Assembly (NCBI GenBank): GCA_963971425.1
Contig: OZ020517.1
Location: 16,210,904 to 16,274,903 of the forward strand
Length of the DNA stretch: 64,000 bases
Direction of reading: 5' to 3'
Source: Bryoerythrophyllum caledonicum
Taxonomy: Eukaryota; Streptophyta; Bryopsida; Pottiales; Pottiaceae
This document shows positions 24,372 through 36,200 of this stretch, piece by piece. Positions within the stretch are counted from its first letter, which is position 1. The number at the start of each line of letters is the position of its first letter. The position numbers were made by a program, and so were the translations under genes. Below the pieces are notes generated by a model that ran no database searches, was not told where the DNA came from, and saw only the letters and a list, made by a program, of their open reading frames with translations.

Positions 24372-27150
24372 CTTAGAAGTCTGTGAACTTAAACTTTTCA
24401 AATGTTGTATTGCTAATGAAGAAGCACGGTGGCTACTCTCAGTGAAGAAGCACTGTAAGCTGGCTTTAGTGAAGAAACATGGCAGACAGCCTCAATAAAT
24501 AAGCAGGGCGGTTAGCCTCAATGATGAATGACGGCGGCAAGCTTAAATAAACATAAAGAGGAGGATGGAAACATTAGGTTTATTTACAGAACCCATTTAA
24601 TAAACAAGGAAGGTGGGTGGCTAGCCCAAATGAAAAAGTAGGACAGCTAGCTTGAGAGCTAAAGGACGGCGACGAGCCGAAATAAACATGCAGACCAAAT
24701 TCTCAAAAATATAAGTCTGCCTCCCAAAAATGTCAAATAAATATTGCGATGAACATACATGAATTCAGTGAGAAACTAATCCTAAATTTCCGCATAATGT
24801 TGTGTCAACTTTGTCACGTTAGTTGATGGCGGGTGGTTGTTAGGCTCTACATGGCTTGTTAAGAGTCAATAGTAAATTTAGTGTAGCCAAGACGGCCATG
24901 TATAGGCTATTGGGGGGCTAGACTAGTATTTTTAGATTGTTCTAGGTGTGAACGGAGCTACTATGGGACTCTTTTAAGGTAGTTGTAACCCTTGGCCGCC
25001 CCCTTGCTTCTTCACTCTCTACAACTCTTGCATGTTGTTATAGTTTGAGTTGATAGGAGTTGGAACATGTTGTTGTAGATGATGGTTAGTACTTTGCTAA
25101 TCTTTTTACAAAGTATTATTTCTTTTCTCAAGCGTGTTTGTGAGACTAATCCCATTAAGACAAAGTAGGAGTTTTCTTGGATTTTGAGGAAGCTTAATTG
25201 AGGATGGAACTTAAATGCACCAAACTTACCCCTTCACTGATGATTGATTCAAGCCTAGCTATGGACAAGGCCTGTCGCATGTCTTCTTCATTATATTGAT
25301 TGTATAGAAAGTCAATGTAGGTTATTTGATTTTAATGGATTTCAATTTAAAGTGCTAGCTGACTTGCGACAACGCTTTACTCAAGTAGGGGGACAGTTAG
25401 ATGGTTGTTTTAGTCTAGATTTGCCTTAAAGCATTTGTATATGGTTTACCGTTGATAGGCTTATTGTTTACAACACCTTCTATTAATGATGTATAGCGAC
25501 ACGACAACTTGGTGTTGAGATTCAAGTTTATGAAAATAACATTGATTTAGCTTGTGAATTAGATTTTTTTCATTTCTAAGCAATGCATAAGACTTAGACA
25601 TGTTCAACCTCAAGATCAAATAATGTGAAATTAAAATTCTTTTTATGATTCTAAATTACATCACTCAATCAGGTTGAAATGTAAAATTGGATAAACACGC
25701 CTAAATTTGCTACATTACAATCATAGATTTGTTATAAATGTATTTTTTGAAATTTGATGTATATGAAATTAATTATATTGTTCCAAATATTATCATCCAA
25801 TATTATATATTAAAAAATTCATCTCACAATTAAACTATATGAGCAAATTTGATTGATACCTAAATGGAAATATCTAATTTATTATTATTTAAAGGTCCCA
25901 AGGTGGGCTTCAGCCTTCTAGTAATTTTTGAAAGCTTATACGGATATTAATTTAGACCATGAATTTTTGAAATTTTAATCATAGATGTGGCTAAGTAATA
26001 GTTTGTGGAAAGTTTTTAAAAAATTAGAAATCAACACACAAAAATTAAGTCATTGACCTGTAATTTTGGAACAAAAGTGTGGATAGAGGGGCCAAGATTG
26101 ATGGCTAACAAAGAAGAAAGAGGTGGAAGCAAAGCAGTTGTCTTTTAAACAAGGGAGAAAATGATGTTGAGTAGAGAGAAAGTTGGGACCCCCTCCCTGT
26201 ATTGGCCAAAGATCCTCCTCAATAAGGTTGCCGACCAAATGTTAGACTATGTCAAATCAATTAAAAAAACTCTACTATATATCCAAACCTTAGGTGGATG
26301 AAATCATATGTTGGATGAAAAATATAATAATGGATGAGTCATTAATAAATACATAGTATATTAATAAAATACAAATTGATCTATCTAAATATTACTTTAA
26401 TAAGCAAAACATACATTGAATAGAATTGAACACAATAGCAAAATTAATCACATTTCACATCTAAATTATAAAAGTACTTTAAAATAATGTAAGATTGACT
26501 TTACAATCAAGGAGAAAGTACATAAAAATGAATCTTAGACCAAGAGAAGATACAAAATTTGTGCCTTTAGCTATCAAGAGCTTAGATGGTATAAAAAATT
26601 TGTCCAAGATTGTTAGTCTCAGATAGTCAAATGATACATGCACTTGTAAAAGATAGACGACCATCACAGTCAATTCCATTGCAAAGCGTCGAGAATATTA
26701 AAGCATCTATAATCCGAGAGAATGTAATGGACGAATGAACCTGCCAAATCGCAAGGCCTGGTTCGTCCCACATATCACATAGTGCTTCTATTTGGACTTT
26801 CGCGGCGACTCGATCAAACGGCCATATGGAAGAAGGCTAGGCCATCATGCAATCCTCCCGGCGGATCTTGTGGTGCCGAATATGGTATAGCACACTTGGG
26901 ATGAACAGTCCGCGTCTCTCCACCATCTGCTTGTTAGTAGACGAGTCGCGCTTGATGGACATCACGACCTTGCAAACAATTCTAGCATCAGTTTGTGGGT
27001 TGTCCGTGGCATTGCTTAAAATGGACTTGTCTTCAATTACTATTAAATTTTTGAAGAAACAAAATGAATGAATGAATGAAACAACATTATGATGAATCTT
27101 ATTTTAAAACAACATTGAGGTAAACCCAAGTAATTTACTTTTACATTTAT
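24372..27150. other. Gene-free AT-rich interval
   Basis: No open frame of convincing composition, no RNA gene and no clean repeat ends were found. The stretch 24830-25200 has the mixed composition of a solitary LTR or transposon remnant, but I found no second copy to prove it. Confidence 0.4.
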
Positions 27151-27412
27151 TTTTTACACATTGAGTACCGTATCACCCAAGTGTATCGAGTATGGCCTAT
27201 GCAACCCAAGTGTTGCCTGCGCAATCCAAGTATTACATAAGTGTAACATAGATATCAGCTCAGTGCAACATTAGCATCACCTGAGTATCAAAAGTGCAAC
27301 ATAAGCATTGCATGGGTATTATTTGTATAACCTGAGCATACTTGGGTACCTCAAGTGATACTTTGGTGATGCTCAAGTTGTACTCACAATACTCCGGTGA
27401 TGTAAGGTAGTT
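27150..27412 (+). repeat. Degenerate short tandem repeat interrupted by a MITE
   Basis: Loose repeats of CAACCCAAGTGTTGC-like and ACTTGGGTAC-like words continue after the MITE at about 27904-27960 (TTGCACTCACAATACT on the right matches TGTACTCACAATACT on the left). The MITE at 27415 therefore landed in a pre-existing array. Confidence 0.45.
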
Positions 27413-27414
27413 AT

Positions 27415-27901
27415 GCCTAAAACCGCCAAGTTAAGCAATGTGTATGTATAGAAAGCCCAAACAATATTACATTTATTTTTCAGTAGTAGCCAATAGACTT
27501 ACAAATTCAACCCAAGTGGTTTTATATTTTTTCGATTAAATGTGAATTAGTTATGATTTTTCAAAGGTCCATGTGAAGAATGTTGGATCACCGTCAGTAG
27601 GTGGGGGCCATGACCCTCCCAAAAATGGCCTAAAACCGCATGCATAACAACTACAAACCGGCAATGAGTGAACCTTAAATTAATTCTAGAAATATTCCAT
27701 TTTCTCCACTCTTGCACGTACAATAAGTCTAGAAGATCCGATTTTCCTAAAACCACCAAATGTGCATCCAATTCATGCCACTCTATCCTTTTCTCCCACC
27801 ACTAAAAATAGAGAGTTGGTTACATGTGCACATAGTGGCGGTTTTTGGTGAAAAAGTAGCTGGCGGCCATGGGATGTTGGCGGTTTTAGGCAGGCTTACC
27901 T
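27415..27901 (+). mobile_element. TA-flanked MITE, family 1, copy 2
   Basis: This 487-bp element is nearly identical through most of its length to the copy at 15561-16044. The left end is AGGTAGTTATGCCTAAAACC and the right end is the complement of AGGTAAGCCTGCCTAAAACC. TA lies at 27413-27414 and 27902-27903. It contains the same short minus-strand frame (MDAHLVVLGKSDLLDLLYV) as copy 1, which belongs to the repeat and is not a gene. Confidence 0.85.
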
Positions 27902-27984
27902 TATAGGTCGCACCCTTAATATTCAGGTCATACTTAGGTTGCACTCACAATACTCAAATTTCTTTCACACTAGACCTTTGAGTA

Positions 27985-28369
27985 AAAAGTTATGCTCTTC
28001 TGAGTGCGAAATTGGGGACACCAGGCAGCTTCAAAAACTTTGCGAGATATCATTATTAACAATGAGATTTTTAATCCGCGTAGAGAAATATTACCCACTT
28101 CAACGATGTCCAAAAATAATTATTGTCTTTAGTGAAAAAAAAGCACTTTCACCCAAGTCAAACATTCTCACACATTGTTCGGCAAAGGGGAAAATATTCC
28201 TTGCATTTCAAACACAATAATATTCATATCGTTGTGGTGGATTGTAATTAAATAAATATGGCATGTTCATATAGAAGTCTATTTCACTTTAGGTTGTGAT
28301 TATTATAATGCCTCTTTTTTACAGTGGAAGTTTTGGACTAGTTTTTGAGCAGCCATGGTCCATTAAGGG
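27985..28369 (-). mobile_element. Fragment of TTAA piggyBac-like family
   Basis: Reverse-orientation match to the start of element A. TTTTGGACTAGTTTTTGAGC and CATGGTCCATTAAGGG correspond to the complement of 7654-7720 and end at TTAA (28370-28373). The other end is missing. A CCCTTTAACG end begins immediately after the TTAA, so another element may abut here. Confidence 0.55.
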
Positions 28370-28622
28370 TTAACCCTTTAACGTCATAACAACCCATTGG
28401 TGACCACAATATCTACCTACATGGTGTCATATTTGAACTTGATAAGGTGTAGATATTGAAATGACCACTTAATGAAAGATGTTCACCGAAGAATCTTCAA
28501 TCCAAAACTTTAATAATAATAAGCTAAACTTTAATAATAATAAGCTAAACTTTAACAATAATAGTAAATTGTATTCTACAAAGTAAATATATGTGTGTAT
28601 GGAGTTCCCGACTCACGTTTAA

Positions 28623-29417
28623 CCCTTTACCGCCCAAGAAGCCCGGAGGTGCTAAAATTCAATTTGCATGAAATCCATGACGAATTAGGCTTCAAGATAC
28701 GAGGTTCAAATTTGCGCACACATTACATGAACACTCTCCAACAATCACATCTTGATTTGGATTTATAGAACTCTTTGAAAAGCTAGGAATACAACACAAA
28801 GTACATCAAATACACTAAAATATAGTGAATACACTAAATACACTAAATACCATGCCACATACTATGTTGTATTTCTCACACATGCACATTGATTTTGGTC
28901 TTAAATTTTGTTGAACTTTGCTTTTAAGACATTCTTCATTGAATTGTGATTGTTGATCTCTCTCCTCACATACAAAACTTCCGTTTTGATTCGTATAAGG
29001 TTGGAACATTTTTGTATACAATCAAGTAGAAAAAAGCCAAAAATCACCAATAATTGTGTATACATATTCTCTTCACATATGATATGTCAATGCAAAGCTA
29101 TCAACCTAGTGCACATGTGAATTGCTCTCATTCAAAGTAAAAAAATTCTTGCACGAATCTATTGATGGTCAAAGTAGTACACCCTCCAAATTCCACAATT
29201 TTCACTACTAATATACGGTAACTTTAAACACTATAATCTATTCCATCAACCGTTGGATGTTGTGCAAAATTTCCCCAAAGTTGAGGTCATGGGTTAAGTT
29301 CAATTTTGTAAGGTAAGATATTAATATTAGGCATTGTACTTCCATCAAATCAGGTTCAAAGAAAAAAAATCAGCAGAAATCTTGGTTTTTCCATGAACAT
29401 GCCGGGATAGTAAAGGG
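28623..29417 (+). mobile_element. TTAA-flanked piggyBac-like non-autonomous element E
   Basis: This 795-bp element lies between TTAA at 28619-28622 and TTAA at 29418-29421. Its ends are inverted repeats CCCTTTACCGCCC and the complement of CCCTTTACTATCCCGG. Its interior is unrelated to elements A-C as far as I can see, so it is a second subfamily. A similar end (CCCTTTAACGCCCAGG) occurs alone at about 43438. No coding capacity. Confidence 0.6.
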
Positions 29418-29504
29418 TTAAAGGTTAATATGTGTGAGCTTGGCTTCTTGACTTGCTGCTATTCTTTTGTGGTGAATCCACTACAATGAAGCCCACAGCC
29501 AACA

Positions 29505-29755
29505 GACCCCCTCGTTGGTACTCACCCGAGGGGGCCACGAGATGGTGGCGCCAAACCTCGCCTCTATTTTGTTTTTGGATGGGGACCTATTTATAGCAAG
29601 GGAGGGTCGTATAGGGTAAACAATGGCTATAGGTCCCTAATTTGTCCAAAAAAATTCCAAAAAAGCCTCCAGACCCCCCAAAATAAGAGGGCCAGAAAAA
29701 TGACCTCATGTTGTTAAGACAGGGCTCACCTCGGGTAAGAACCAACAAGAGGGTC
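29505..29755 (+). repeat. MITE, family 2, copy 2
   Basis: The ends GACCCCCTCGTTGGTACTCA and the complement of GACCCTCTTGTTGGTTCTTA are inverted repeats. The interior shares CGCCTCTATTTT, TTCCAAAAAAG and GGCCAGAAAAATG with 4628-4873. A near-duplicate CTACAATGAAG lies outside each end (about 29481 and 29770) and could be a longer target duplication with slightly wider ends. Confidence 0.5.
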
Positions 29756-29919
29756 AGTTCGCCCAGGGCCTACAATGAAGGCCCTACAATGGGAGTATGA
29801 GCTCCTGACAAAACCCAATTTCAAGCAATTGCTCAAGGTCACAATGTCAAGGTGGAAATAGTTGGTTGGCTATTTTGGCAACCTCTGTTCAAAACTTCTA
29901 AAATTTTAAGTACAATGTA

Positions 29920-32699
29920 CAATAGGGTGACATTCAAATTGGCCGTTTAGTAGTTCCAGGGATAGTGTCCTACATTATTGCCAACTTTGACACCCTCCTT
30001 AAAGCTGAGAAATTGTTATTTTACCATGAAAATTTGGGGACAGCATCATCTTTATGTTGAAAACATGCATACCAAATTTCAATTCCAGGAGACTTATACA
30101 AAAAAACTTATGCAAGATCTACCAACATGGGATAGCTGTGAGAAAAGTGTCACAGCTGCCAACTTTGACACCCTCCCAAGAATTGAGGAAAGTTTTTTTG
30201 CCCATGAAATTTTTGGAGCAAAAACATTTTTATGTTGTTTGCATGTGTGGAAAATTTCAAGTCCAAAAGACCCATACAAAAAATAATATTCCAAATCTAC
30301 CAACATGTGTAGTTTTGAGAAACAAAGGGGAAAACCATTTTACTACTTCCAACTTTGACGCCCTCCTTAGGATTGAGTTTTTGTTGATACATAATGAAAT
30401 TTTTGGCACAAGATCATCTCTACGCTGGTAACATGTGGGATAAATTTCAAAGCCAAAAGACATACATAAAAAAAGTTATTCCATATCTATCAACATGTGT
30501 AACTATGATAAACAATTTGAAGGTCATATTGAAAATGTCAAAATATCTTTGACACCTCATGCTTTTTCATTGATCTCAATCATGTGAGTAAGCCACCAAA
30601 CATAAATGCTTCTCAAAAAGATCAATAACATCTAAATGAAGAAGTGAAGAGGTGTTCCATGCAGAAGAATCCACTTGGCTATAAAGTGTGCATTAGACAC
30701 ATGACAAATTTTTTCTTCTAAATATCTATTGAACACTATGTAAAGGGAATGGTGTGTGTGATTTGTGATAGACTGAATGTTAAGACAATCCTCAAAACAG
30801 AGAGTGTTGTATTGTGGGATGCATGAGTGTTGATTCACATTGGGCATACATGATGAGTGATTAAGAGCAAAACGATTTTTCATGTATGCATATGGGCTTG
30901 TGTTTTGGCGACCCTTCTCTCTCCTCTCTGCTCCAGCGCCTTGGCTCCCTTCTCTCCCCCTTGCTCTGCTCCAGCCCTGTTCTCCTTCCTCTGCCAATTG
31001 TCACGTGTCAATCCTGCAACCCCCTTTGCTCTGCTCTAGCCCCTTGGCCCCCTTCTCTCCCCCTTGCTCTGCTCTAACCCCTACTCTACTGCTGTAGCTA
31101 GCATCACGCACTCTATAAGTTTATGATGGCAATTTCAGATGAAATTCGTGCTCGCATCATAGGTTTGAGTGAGGGAGGATTTACAGGAGTTCAAATTGCA
31201 GCTACTATTGGAGTTCCTATTAGAACAGTTATAAGGTTAGTAAAAACATTTAGAGAAGATGGAACCTACAAGCGCAAACCTTGCGGTGGAAGTCACGCTA
31301 AAAAGCTTAGTGATAGAGATGTTCGTAGTATTGTGCATTACTCAAAAATTCATCGTTGCTCTTCACTCTCAGAGATTACCAATGCATGTCCTACTCAAGT
31401 GTGTAGACGTATTATTCAAAAGGTCTTACATAAAAATGGCATTTTTAGTCGAATTGCAGTCAAAAAACCTTTTTTGACACCTCGTCACATGTCTCAACAA
31501 TTAGCTTTTGCTCAGAAGTACCGTGGATGGAGTGCAAAAGAGTGGGAGCGTGTTGTTTGGACAAATGAATCTACTTTTGAAATTGGAAAAAATTCTCGGC
31601 AAATTCATGTTTGGAGAAGTGCATACGAGCGTTATTCATCAAGTTGTCTAGCTCCTACTTTTAAAAGTAGAAGGACTTCTTTAATGATTTGGGGCGCATT
31701 TGCCGGAGGACAAAAGTCAGAACTTGTCTTTATGCCTAAAGGTCAACGTTCTGCTAAGGATTTTATAGAAGTGGTTTACGATGCCAAATTGATTCATTTC
31801 ATGGGTCAAATTCCACAAGGAGTGCTTATGGAAGATGGGGCACCCGTCCATAGGAGCAAAATATGTGAAGAATGGAGACAAAGCCACCTTCTTGAAAAGC
31901 TCAACTGGCCTGCAAACTCTCCCGATCTCAATCCAATCGAGAACGTTTGGAGGATGTTAAAAGATGTTGTGCAACATGGCAAACAATGCCCTAGAAGCTT
32001 AGATGTGTTGAAGGTAGTTCTTGAAAGAGAGTGGAAGTTAGTCAATGGTACAAAGCTCCTTCAACTATGTCATTCTATGCCCTCTAGGTTACTAGCAATG
32101 ATTGACGCTAATGGAGGACATACACGTTGGTAGATACGGAATAACTTTTTTGTGTACATCTTTTGGCTTTGAAATTTATCTCACATGTTACCAGCATAGA
32201 GATGATCTTGTGCCAAAAATTTCACTATGTATCAACAAAAATTCAATCCTAAGGAGGGCGTCAAAGTTGGAAGTAGTAAAATGGTTTTCCCCTTTGTTTC
32301 TCAAAACTACACATGTTGGTAGATTTGGAATATTATTTTTTGTATGGGTCTTATGGACTTGAAATTTTCCACACATGCAAAAAACATAAAAATGTTTTTG
32401 CTCCAAAAATTTCATGGGCAAAAAAAATTTCCTCAAGTCTTGGGAGGGTGTCAAAGTTGGCAGCTGTGACACTTTTCTCACAGCTACCCCATGTTGGTAG
32501 ATCTTGCATAAGTTTTTTTGTATAAGTCTCCTGGACTTGAAATTTGGTATGCATGTTTTCAACATAAAGATGATGTTGTCCCCAAATTTTCATGGTAAAA
32601 TAACAATTTCTCAGCTTTGAGGAGGGTGTCAAAGTTGGCAGCAGTGTAGGACACTATCCCTGGAACTACGAAACGGCCAATTTGAATGTCACCCTATTG
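29920..32699 (+). mobile_element. Tc1-like transposon with about 580-bp terminal inverted repeats
   Basis: The element is bounded by TA (29918-29919 and 32700-32701), the Tc1/mariner target duplication. Its ends are CAATAGGGTGACATTCAAAT and its complement. The inverted repeats run about 29920-30503 and 32124-32699 with few mismatches, and the right one includes the transposase stop codon. Each repeat is built of three related blocks starting CCAACTTTGACACCCTCC (left copies at 29981, 30159 and 30349, periods 178 and 190 bp). Such repeated blocks are plausible transposase-binding sites. Between the left repeat and the gene is a CT-rich stretch (30905-31090) that may be the promoter and leader. 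Confidence 0.9.
31123..32133 (+). CDS. Tc1-like DD34E transposase, uninterrupted frame, first catalytic Asp replaced
   Basis: 336 residues, the usual Tc1 length, with an uninterrupted frame. An N-terminal paired-type helix-turn-helix spans about 1-60 (ISDEIRARIIGLSEGG, GVPIRTVIRLVKTF) and a second helical module about 60-110. The catalytic core has TNESTF (position 148 is Asn where family members have Asp), MEDGAPVHRS with Asp238, and SPDLNPIENVW with Glu273. Exactly 34 residues lie between the last two, so this is the DD34E type. The Asn at the first metal-binding position predicts loss of cleavage activity. ATGs at 31123 and 31126 are both usable starts. Tc1 DD34E proteins are uncommon in seed plants, whose mariner elements are DD39D. 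Confidence 0.92.
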   Translation: MMAISDEIRARIIGLSEGGFTGVQIAATIGVPIRTVIRLVKTFREDGTYKRKPCGGSHAKKLSDRDVRSIVHYSKIHRCSSLSEITNACPTQVCRRIIQKVLHKNGIFSRIAVKKPFLTPRHMSQQLAFAQKYRGWSAKEWERVVWTNESTFEIGKNSRQIHVWRSAYERYSSSCLAPTFKSRRTSLMIWGAFAGGQKSELVFMPKGQRSAKDFIEVVYDAKLIHFMGQIPQGVLMEDGAPVHRSKICEEWRQSHLLEKLNWPANSPDLNPIENVWRMLKDVVQHGKQCPRSLDVLKVVLEREWKLVNGTKLLQLCHSMPSRLLAMIDANGGHTRW

Positions 32700-32785
32700 T
32701 ACAGTAAGCTGAGAGTGACTCTGCAGGTGAAACCCAGAAGTAAATTTGTCGTAAACTATGTAAACTTGTCGTCTATATACATATA

Positions 32786-33136
32786 AGGTAAGCCCCCTAA
32801 AACCGACAAGTTGAGGAATGTGCATATATGGAGAGGAGATAATTGTTCTGTTATTTTTCAGTGATAGCCAATAGAATTAGAATTCCAACCCAAGTGATTT
32901 CATTTTTCTTTTATGAAAACAGAATTAATTATGAAATTTCAAACTATGTAACCGTGTTTAGTGGGTGGCCAACATTAGGTACCCCCCATAACCAACGACC
33001 AAAAGAAAGGGCCTTGACTAATAGCAAACCTCCATTTGGCGAGCTGAGTTGGTGATAATGGGATGGAAGAGGGTTGGATATACCCCAATTTTATGGGCGT
33101 TGGCTATGGGTTTTTGTTGGTAATGGGGTCTTACCT
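32786..33136 (+). mobile_element. TA-flanked MITE, family 1, short variant
   Basis: This 351-bp element has ends AGGTAAGCCCCCTAAAACCG and the complement of AGGTAAGACCCCATTACC, with TA on both sides (32784-32785 and 33137-33138). It shares CAGTGATAGCCAATAGA and AACCCAAGTGATTT with copies 1 and 2. It lies 86 bp beyond the Tc1-like element and just past the 3' end of IFT52. Confidence 0.75.
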
Positions 33137-33277
33137 TATATATATGTTGTGATTCCATTTGCTAGAACATAGGCTCAAGGGTGGAGCAAACAAACACCTC
33201 AACAACATCACTTGGAGATCGGAGTTCATCTCTTGTTTCTTACCAGTAAGCTGGATTTGGATGTCGGGCACAATCAT

Positions 33278-36200
33278 TTAGTTGGGAAGAATATCGGAGT
33301 TAACTGTTCCAGGAGAAGTGCAAGACGGGGGAGGGTTGAAGCTTATATTGTTCATGCTTGGCCTCTTCATGTTCACAAGCTCATGGCAGATGTAAGCCAG
33401 CAATGCCTTGGGTGCATCCCTTGAATTCTCTGCCACTCCCACAACCTGCAATGGGTAACATAATTATTAGATATGACAAGAGATGTTGTCTACTTGCTAG
33501 TAATGTAACAGGTTCAAGAATCACAGTAAATTGTCATAACTTGCATCTCCTTTTACCACGCGTACAGTCAGCTCCTTCTACTACAACCTTGTTTGTCTTA
33601 CCAAAAATTACCATCAAATGTCTATTCCAGCCTTTGAATCTACCACAAGAATAGATAGCTCCCTTTACAACAACATATGGGTTGTTCTAGTATATGTTGT
33701 TGTAAAAGGAGCTAATTGTAAACTTGAAGGTTGTGAGCGTGGTGGCAAGTACCGGGACTCTAGCAATGAGCTCAAAGTAGAGAGTAAATTTTACTATTCA
33801 AGGACCATCAAAACTACTCTTAATTTTGATAGTGCCTTAAACGCTATGTAATCTTACTAAATTTGGACCAGAAACACCAGAAACACCTTTAAAACTCATA
33901 GACTAACTCCCGAATATTATGTAAATATCTTCTAGTGTATTTTAGAAAACATGAAGTCTAATCAGATTAGAAAACATACCCTTGGACTATTCTTGGGTAT
34001 TCCTCAGTGAATAGAACTTTTTTTTACACACCACTAAAAGCTATGATCTGTGAAGCTTACAAATTCATGTTAAAAGCTTGTACCTTGGGAGTGATGCCTA
34101 GGATGGATGCAGCTTCAGTAATATAGAAATGCAAGTCCTCACTGTTTGCACTTTTACACTGCATACGCATCAAGAAAATCAATATGAGTAAAAGGGGCCT
34201 GGGGCTGATCCAATTTGGGAGAGCACAACCAATCTTCGCATATGTGTTCAACTAATCAATAAATGACCTTGTTGGTGAGTTGGGCAAGGCGAACAAAGGG
34301 GGAGGCAAAACAGTCATCCAGGTCAAACAGATCCAGAGCTGGAGGAGGAGGCTCTCTTAACGACGGTGGAAACACCGCCAGTTGCAATGGCGGCATGGGC
34401 ACTTCAAACTGCACAAACCACCACAATTGTTGTCATTCCAAACGTGTCGCCCTTCACTCACTAAGGGCCGCTTTAGACTACGGTGGAGATGGAGATGTGC
34501 ACCGCTATTCTCAAGAAGTTTCCACCAAGACATGGTTATTTGAGGCCACTTGTGGGAGTTGCTTTTTCCAGTGGTTTAATTTCTTGTCTGGGGGTTGAGG
34601 CCCGACAAGAAACTAAACCATGGGAGAAGAACTCTTATAAAAGTGGTGCCACATAGGTGGCCATGTCATTTTTTCATCCATGCTTGAAGTTCTCCATTGG
34701 ACAAGTCTTGGCCGTAGCCTAAACCCAATCTGGTGAAGAACAAATTTACTCCAATCATGTTGCTCCATTTCCCTAGAATTCTTGACCGTAGTCTAAAGCT
34801 GCCCTAAGAATGCGGGTATAAAACTTCCTTTCCCTTATCCTTTGTGACCGAACTAACTCACCCCCAAACATATCCTCAAAATAGTAAGTGAACAACCACA
34901 CGCTTGCTATTAGCTTGGTGAATTTGATCTAAGATTACACAAAATTCTCCGCTCATAAAACCAAAGGAGGAAGAATAGCTATGATTACACCCATCCTTCA
35001 AAAAATCTATAATTAGCTAATTCTGCTAAGTTTTAACCCCTACTAAGTTTTTACCATCTCCACCCATCAGCGCCAAACTTATTAACTATAATTTATGTGA
35101 GGGGTGAGTCTAGAAGTAGCACTTCACTGTTCTTTAGATAAAGCCAATCCCTTTAAAAATATGATTCTAAACTACCTAGAATATATTTTCTTCTCTTCAA
35201 CAACATTTATGTTCTTTGTGAAGAATTTTTTGTGATTTAATTGTGGTTTACGGAGTTCAAGCAATGACTACACTAAACACTGAATTTAGTGTAGAGGGAT
35301 TATTGATGTAGATCACTCTCACTAATTTCCATCAAAGCATGTGCGTGCCAAGTTCTGATTGGGTATTTGTTCTCAAGCAAGTGTGTGTTAGTCAACAATT
35401 GCATGTAAATTTTCAATTAGTGTAGGAAATTTCAAATAGTCTGGTCTACACTATATTCACGGAACGGTGTAGTTTTGTGCAGATGGCAATTACTACGAGG
35501 GAATAAACACAGCAATGCTTGAGAATTGTTGTACATAATGTGAATTAAGCTCTTTCACTGTGTAAGTAGAAAACGACTGTCGATTCCAAAGGATGAATTT
35601 ATTTTCCAATGCAATTCCTTTGTAAACACTCATCCTAGAAGAAGTTTGAAAAGATCTTAACACCCGAACAGGTTTTGCGTCTATTCCATTCAGCAGTCCT
35701 CTCACAGTGGAATGTGCACGCCAATAATACTCACAAAATCTCACAGCACTTTTCCCACCTGAGGGGGGAACCTCACACATATTCACACCCATATTGCCAT
35801 ATATTTACAGATACTCATCCGGGTGTTACACCGGGAGAGGTCCACATGAGAGGGCCTCATGGGATGTGAGGGACCTCCTTGTCGGGCTGGGTTGTTGCCC
35901 TTGTCCTCTTCATTGGGTCCCTAGATGCTTGTGAGGCCCTCCCACTCGGGCCTCCCAATACATTATGTCCCGTGATGTGTAAGCAACTCCATACCATGGA
36001 AAGAACATGTCCCGCCACTTCTCAAAAATAACAATATGGTAGGTCTCATAATCATGGATTGCTTTCACATTACTGAGTCTAGAATATAGTCAGCTCCCTT
36101 TACAACAACCTCGTTTGTTTTGTATGCTTTACGTAGATGTTGCTATATTGAGCAGTTGTTACAATGGAAAGGGTCGGTAATAAGTGTTACATCAAGTGTT

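Noticed and set aside
24830-25200. Possible solitary LTR beginning TGTTAGGCTC
   Set aside because: No second copy, no target duplication and no clear end could be found in the window.
30886-31097. Leu/Pro/Ser-rich frames upstream of the Tc1 transposase
   Set aside because: Products of a CT-rich leader with two repeats of CCCTTCTCTCCCCCTTGCTC; open in three frames and not conserved.
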